Shown here: positions 7,588 through 10,164 of the stretch, in pieces
How the letters are laid out: every line of letters begins with the position of its first letter
Position numbering within the stretch: the stretch's first letter is position 1
Assembly: GCA_012514445.1 (NCBI GenBank)
Contig: JAAZAI010000450.1
Location: 1-10,164, forward strand
DNA from: Lentisphaerota bacterium
GTDB lineage: Bacteria > Verrucomicrobiota > Kiritimatiellia > RFP12 > UBA3636
Reading direction: 5' to 3'
DNA: 10,164 bases
The notes under the pieces: generated by a model
What the model saw: only the letters and a program-made list of their open reading frames with translations
What the model was told of the DNA's origin: nothing
Database searches by the model: none
Translations under genes and position numbers: made by a program

Positions 7588-7700
7588 TTGATCTTCTCGC
7601 GGAATGGCAATTTGCATTTCGCGCCCCCTTTCACCTCTACAAGATACCACATCAGCTCTTTCGGGGCAACTCGACGACCTTGAAAAAATAGCTCGCTCAC
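7584..7700 (-). CDS. possible 38-codon ORF directly upstream of the antitoxin
   Basis: A GTG at 7700 is preceded by a near-perfect ribosome binding site, AAAGGAG at 7706-7712 with 5-nt spacing. The frame runs 38 codons (begins SELFFQGRR, ends PFREKIK, basic) and stops in an ATGA overlap with the antitoxin start. It is also the tail of the longer membrane-protein frame that starts at 8075, so it may be an independent leader gene, an internal restart, or a chance frame. I do not recognise the peptide. The putative toxin-antitoxin promoter lies within it, which weakens the case for an expressed peptide under that promoter. Confidence 0.3.
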   Translation of the reverse strand: MSELFFQGRRVAPKELMWYLVEVKGGAKCKLPFREKIK

Positions 7701-8075
7701 AGAGTCTCCTTTGAATTGTGCCTGACAAGGTTGACCTTCTCGACCTTGTTGACCTCCTCGCTTCGTGCAGCCGGAACGACCTGCCAAGTGTCTGATTGCC
7801 TGCTGTGTCCAATTTCCGAAGATGATGCCCAGAGGGAGCAAGATGCTGTATGGAATCCACATGAGGAACCGGTACGGATTTGGCAAGCCGAGAAGCAACC
7901 CGAGGAAAATCAAGATCGCAATCCAGCAGACGGTTGCCGATTTGATCATGAAGGAACGCTCAAGCGGCCCGTTGGTTCTCTTGATGCTGAAATACGTCCC
8001 GACGATCCCTCCGGCAAGGCCTAAAATGCCGCCAGCGATGCCGCCGATCCATCCCCACATGGCACCTGAGTTCAT
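7584..8075 (-). CDS. small membrane protein with three predicted helices; unusual tail running into the antitoxin gene
   Basis: The ATG at 8075 has AAGGA 7 nt upstream (8083-8087) and opens a 163-codon frame. Residues 1-97 look like a real membrane protein: a glycine-rich first segment (about 6-28, GGIAGGILGLAGGIVG, glycine-zipper-like), a short loop with KRTNGPLERSF, a second segment (about 46-64) and a third (about 69-87). I do not recognise a named family. From about residue 98 the frame is polar and low-confidence: it passes through the 9-bp repeat and then through the stretch containing the antitoxin promoter, stopping in an ATGA overlap with the antitoxin. The tail may be read-through caused by a repeat that removed an earlier stop, or a genuine extension. 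A weak promoter-like pair (TTGAGG at 8121-8126, AAAAAT at 8098-8103, minus strand, 17-bp spacer) precedes it. Longer versions starting at 8297 would overlap the upstream gene and add a non-membrane, poorly plausible N-terminus. Confidence 0.6.
   Translation of the reverse strand: MNSGAMWGWIGGIAGGILGLAGGIVGTYFSIKRTNGPLERSFMIKSATVCWIAILIFLGLLLGLPNPYRFLMWIPYSILLPLGIIFGNWTQQAIRHLAGRSGCTKRGGQQGREGQPCQAQFKGDSVSELFFQGRRVAPKELMWYLVEVKGGAKCKLPFREKIK
7641..7669 (-). promoter_or_regulatory. possible promoter for the toxin-antitoxin pair
   Basis: On the minus strand TTGCCC (7664-7669) and TATCTT (7641-7646) are 17 bp apart, each matching four of six consensus bases. Transcription would start near 7634, about 45 nt before the antitoxin ATG. 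It lies inside the small upstream reading frame ending at 7584, so the pair could be transcribed both from here and from further upstream. Confidence 0.4.
7706..7712 (-). promoter_or_regulatory. ribosome binding site AAAGGAG before the 38-codon ORF
   Basis: AAAGGAG on the minus strand, 5 nt before a GTG at 7700. It is the best Shine-Dalgarno match on the minus strand between 7073 and 8075 and is the main reason for considering the small ORF. Confidence 0.4.
7722..7766. repeat. 9-bp-period repeat (TTGACCTTC type) upstream of the toxin-antitoxin genes
   Basis: Consecutive 9-bp units on the plus strand: CTGACAAGG, TTGACCTTC, TCGACCTTG, TTGACCTCC, TCGCTTCGT; the middle three are clearly related (T-GACCT). 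The motif ACAAGGTTGAC at 7726-7736 is the exact reverse complement of GTCAACCTTGT at 6984-6994 in the other array. The period is a multiple of three, so the minus-strand reading frame stays open through it. Confidence 0.6.
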
Positions 8076-8256
8076 ATCTTCATCCTTTCCGCAGAACATT
8101 TTTGAAGAAGCCTTGCCATGCCTCAAAACACGCCCGTCGTCACCGCTCCAAGAGATCCGGCGCCCATCTGGCCCGAGGGGTTTGTCAGAGTCCTTCGAGA
8201 CGCCGGCGCCAAGAAAAAGCGTTTGGAACGACATCACGCAATTCGATCGTCTATTC

Positions 8257-9858
8257 TCAGTCTGTCGAAAACGTTTTTGCGATTTTGCTGTCAGCAAAGA
8301 CGTCCGGCTGGTCGCTGATTCGGAGCGGAAGACCGCTGGCCGTCGTCACGTCTTTGATGAGCACTTCGCGGGTGGGCGCGTAGGGGAATTTCGCGGCGCT
8401 GGATCCGATCCCGAAATCTCCGAACAGCACGGGACCCCGATAGGATTCGGTGGCGGGCAAATCCTGTATCCGAACGTTGTCCAGCTCGATGCGATGCGGC
8501 ATGGAGCAGGGATAGCCGAAGTCGTGGCTTCCGTCGTTCCGACCCCCGATGAGCGAAAGCGTCTGCCGGGGTCGGTCGTCGGCGGGGTCGAGCGTGGTGT
8601 TGCGCACGATGACGTCCCCCTGCCACGTGCTCCCGTAGTCGTTGCGTAGACTGATGAGCCGGGAGCCGGTCACGACCGAGTCCTCGAGCCGGAACGTCCC
8701 GCCGCCGATCAGGTTGATCATGCGCAGCCGGGACCGGCGGATCACGCCGTTGAAAAGCCCCTGGTGCGCATCGAAGCGCGACAGCGTGCAATCCTCGTAG
8801 AGCAGATTCTTGCAGAAGTTCGAGCCCATCACGCCCCAGAGCCGCGCGTCGTCGATGTCGTTCGCCTGCGTGCAGCCGATGATCGACGCATTGACCGCCC
8901 GGTCCAGAGTCAGATCGTAGCTGCCCATGGTGACGGGCTTGCCGGCCGCGCCGATGGTCGAATAGGTCTTGCGACCGGAGAAGACGATGTTTCGGACTTC
9001 GACGTTGGCGCATCGCTGGACGCGGATGAAGCCGTTGTACGGCGCGCCGGTCTCGCCCTCGCCGATCACGTGGTGCTCGAGCCCCTCGACCCGCACGTTC
9101 GAGCGCTCGATCTGAATGCCACGCGCGAAGTAGTTGTAGTTGGAAGAAGCCTGGTTGGCGATCGTGGTGAAGCGTCCTCCGCGAACCGTCAAAACCGCCG
9201 CGTCGACCGGATAGGCCGTCACCTCGGTGATCGCGTCGAAATCCCAGAGCAGCGGCGTGCGGGAATCGATCGTGCCGTCTGCGGCCACCAGCAGGACATC
9301 GGTCTTGGCCGTCCCCTTGTTCTCGTTCAGGCCGCGGCGGATGTACTGCCGGACATGGGCATCGACGACCACCACCACGCTCTCGGACGGCAGCCGGATC
9401 CCCAGATTGCGCTGGCCGCGCTTCAAGGTCGAGAGGCCCTCCGGCTGGATGCGCGGTTGGGAAGCCCGGACGCAGAAGACCTGCGAACCTCTGTGATCGA
9501 GGGCAACCTGCGTGTCGTCGATGCGGAAGGCGGCCGTTCCGAAATCCGTGTCCGTCTTGATCTCAGCGGTCCGACGTCCGCCGCCGATGTAGTAGGTCGC
9601 GCCATCGTCGGCCCTCACCGGCAGCCCGTGCGCGTTGGCGTGTTCATGCGCCGCGATGATCGCGTCGAAGTCGTCGGCGACGCCGTCCCCCTTCGCCCCG
9701 AAGTCCGCATAGCGGACCGCGCTCGCGCGGGCGTCAACCGCCTCGGCATGGGCCGCTGCCCCGCCCAGCAAGGCCCCCGCGGCCATGACGCACCCCACTT
9801 GACTGAGCCTTTTCTGTTCGGCGCGACGCCCGAACAGACTGTTGATGCTGGATCGCAA
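8257..9858 (-). CDS. secreted pectate-lyase-like right-handed beta-helix protein
   Basis: A 533-residue exported protein, probably binding or cleaving polysaccharide, or forming a surface structure. The N-terminus is a signal peptide: positively charged start (GRRAEQKR), hydrophobic core CVMAAGALLGGAA and an AHA cleavage site near 36-38. It is followed by YADFGAKGDGVADDFDAI (50-67), the hallmark of the pectate-lyase superfamily N-terminal strand (PF12708 type). The rest is rich in short beta strands of the VRVEGLEHHVIG / VEVRNIVFSG / IIGCTQAND kind, as expected of a parallel beta-helix. No catalytic triad can be assigned by eye. The start was placed at TTG 9858 because GGAGGG lies 7 nt upstream (9866-9871) and it supplies the charged n-region of the signal peptide; alternatives are TTG 9903 and ATG 9786, the latter cutting away the charged region. 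The stop is 181 bp before the small membrane protein gene on the same strand; that gap holds no gene or clear terminator. Confidence 0.85.
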   Translation of the reverse strand: MRSSINSLFGRRAEQKRLSQVGCVMAAGALLGGAAAHAEAVDARASAVRYADFGAKGDGVADDFDAIIAAHEHANAHGLPVRADDGATYYIGGGRRTAEIKTDTDFGTAAFRIDDTQVALDHRGSQVFCVRASQPRIQPEGLSTLKRGQRNLGIRLPSESVVVVVDAHVRQYIRRGLNENKGTAKTDVLLVAADGTIDSRTPLLWDFDAITEVTAYPVDAAVLTVRGGRFTTIANQASSNYNYFARGIQIERSNVRVEGLEHHVIGEGETGAPYNGFIRVQRCANVEVRNIVFSGRKTYSTIGAAGKPVTMGSYDLTLDRAVNASIIGCTQANDIDDARLWGVMGSNFCKNLLYEDCTLSRFDAHQGLFNGVIRRSRLRMINLIGGGTFRLEDSVVTGSRLISLRNDYGSTWQGDVIVRNTTLDPADDRPRQTLSLIGGRNDGSHDFGYPCSMPHRIELDNVRIQDLPATESYRGPVLFGDFGIGSSAAKFPYAPTREVLIKDVTTASGLPLRISDQPDVFADSKIAKTFSTD

Positions 9859-9865
9859 GCGAAAA

Positions 9866-9871
9866 CCCTCC
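9866..9871 (-). promoter_or_regulatory. ribosome binding site supporting a TTG start
   Basis: GGAGGG on the minus strand, 7 nt before TTG at 9858. No ATG or GTG in this frame has an equally good site at a sensible distance, which is why the beta-helix gene is called from a TTG. Confidence 0.6.
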
Positions 9872-9965
9872 AGGGAAACAAAGGAAACGGCCGTGAACAA
9901 CAAAGGTAAAGCTACAGGAAATCGAGAGGACGCACAAGCCAGAATGCAATCCGTCGGCGGGGCGC

Positions 9966-10028
9966 TGGGATCGCGAGGCTCCGCACTCGCATTTTTCTAC
10001 ACGGCGGGTGCAGAGCCCCGCGTTCCCA
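9966..10028. repeat. long imperfect hairpin (25-nt arms) upstream of the beta-helix gene
   Basis: Arms 9966-9990 and 10004-10028 are inverted copies with 21 of 25 positions complementary, around a 13-nt loop containing ATTTTTCTAC. Left arm starts TGGGATCGCGAGGCTCC; the right arm ends GAGCCCCGCGTTCCCA. It lies 108 bp upstream of the TTG start of the beta-helix gene, in a stretch of about 300 bp (9859-10164) with no credible gene. It may be a dispersed repeat or a structured leader. The four mismatches show that the symmetry is old or under loose constraint. Confidence 0.75.
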
Positions 10029-10101
10029 GGGAGCTCGACCTCGGCGGCTTGTTTCTCGGGGTGCTGTAGCCCCCCTCAGAGCTTTGTCGAACCCAACACA
10101 G

Positions 10102-10137
10102 TCCTGATCGTAATTCTCATCCTGATCGTAATCGATG
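10102..10137. repeat. two 18-bp-period repeats containing TCCTGATCGTAAT
   Basis: The 13-mer TCCTGATCGTAAT occurs perfectly at 10102-10114 and 10120-10132, an 18-bp period. Internal hexamers (TCCTGA, TCGTAA, TTCTCA) suggest a basic unit of 6 bp. No coding role is visible. Confidence 0.7.
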
Positions 10138-10142
10138 CGAAG

Positions 10143-10163
10143 GGCGCGCAGGCCCTGCGCGCC
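10143..10163. repeat. 21-bp perfect palindrome at the window end
   Basis: GGCGCGCAGG (10143-10152) and CCTGCGCGCC (10154-10163) are perfect reverse complements around one central base. It can form a strong hairpin with a few bases left unpaired at the tip. It may terminate a gene lying beyond the window edge or belong to the preceding repeat; the window ends one base later, so this cannot be settled. Confidence 0.65.
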
Positions 10164-10164
10164 A

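Noticed and set aside
6975..7766. CRISPR array
   Set aside because: Units are 9 bp with no spacers, degenerate, and no cas genes are present.
8076..8256. Possible gene or terminator between the beta-helix gene and the small membrane protein
   Set aside because: No hairpin with a T run and no separate start with a ribosome binding site; the frame extending back to 8297 reads as polar, non-conserved sequence overlapping the upstream gene.
8764..9909. 381-codon plus-strand frame opposite the beta-helix gene
   Set aside because: No motif; the minus strand has a signal peptide, ribosome binding site and pectate-lyase-type signature.

Overview
The window looks like a chromosomal segment of a high-GC, Gram-negative-type bacterium. 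The plus-strand genes are estimated by eye at about 65-70% GC. A type II secretion/type IV pilus ATPase, a signal-peptide-bearing parallel beta-helix protein, an addiction-module toxin-antitoxin pair of a kind common in Planctomycetes/Verrucomicrobia/Lentisphaerae-type genomes, and many short intergenic repeats together suggest, tentatively, a member of the PVC group. No rRNA, tRNA or CRISPR array is visible.

Layout. (1) 2-1372, plus strand: the C-terminal four-fifths of a GspE/PilB assembly ATPase whose start lies before the window. (2) 1373-1778: a gene-free gap holding an imperfect inverted-repeat element (about 1476-1567) and a good sigma70-like promoter (1681-1709). (3) 1779-6822, plus strand: a tight four-gene cluster of an ExoD-family membrane protein, NAD kinase and two ABC exporter half-transporters. 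Gaps are 5 nt, 1 nt and an 11-nt overlap, so the four are probably one operon read from the promoter at 1681. It ends in a hairpin at 6827-6862. The two ABC subunits carry complementary defects in their ATPase motifs, which marks them as one heterodimeric exporter with one degenerate and one active ATP site. (4) 6823-7072: a repeat-rich boundary where coding switches strand. (5) 7073-8075, minus strand: a locally lower-GC stretch with a small three-helix membrane protein, a possible 38-codon ORF, an antitoxin and a RelE/ParE-type toxin. Successive ORFs here overlap by 4 nt. 9-bp-period repeats lie on both sides of the toxin-antitoxin pair in roughly opposite orientation. (6) 8257-9858, minus strand: an exported pectate-lyase-like beta-helix protein that probably starts at a TTG codon. 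(7) 9859-10164: a gene-free end with a long hairpin, an 18-bp-period repeat and a 21-bp palindrome.

Functionally the window is mostly ordinary: NADP supply, an exporter, a secretion/pilus motor and a secreted beta-helix protein. The parts most worth a second look are the 7.0-8.1 kb island, where repeats, a membrane protein reading frame and a toxin-antitoxin operon run into one another, and the several structured intergenic repeats. I did not find a clearly new multi-gene system.
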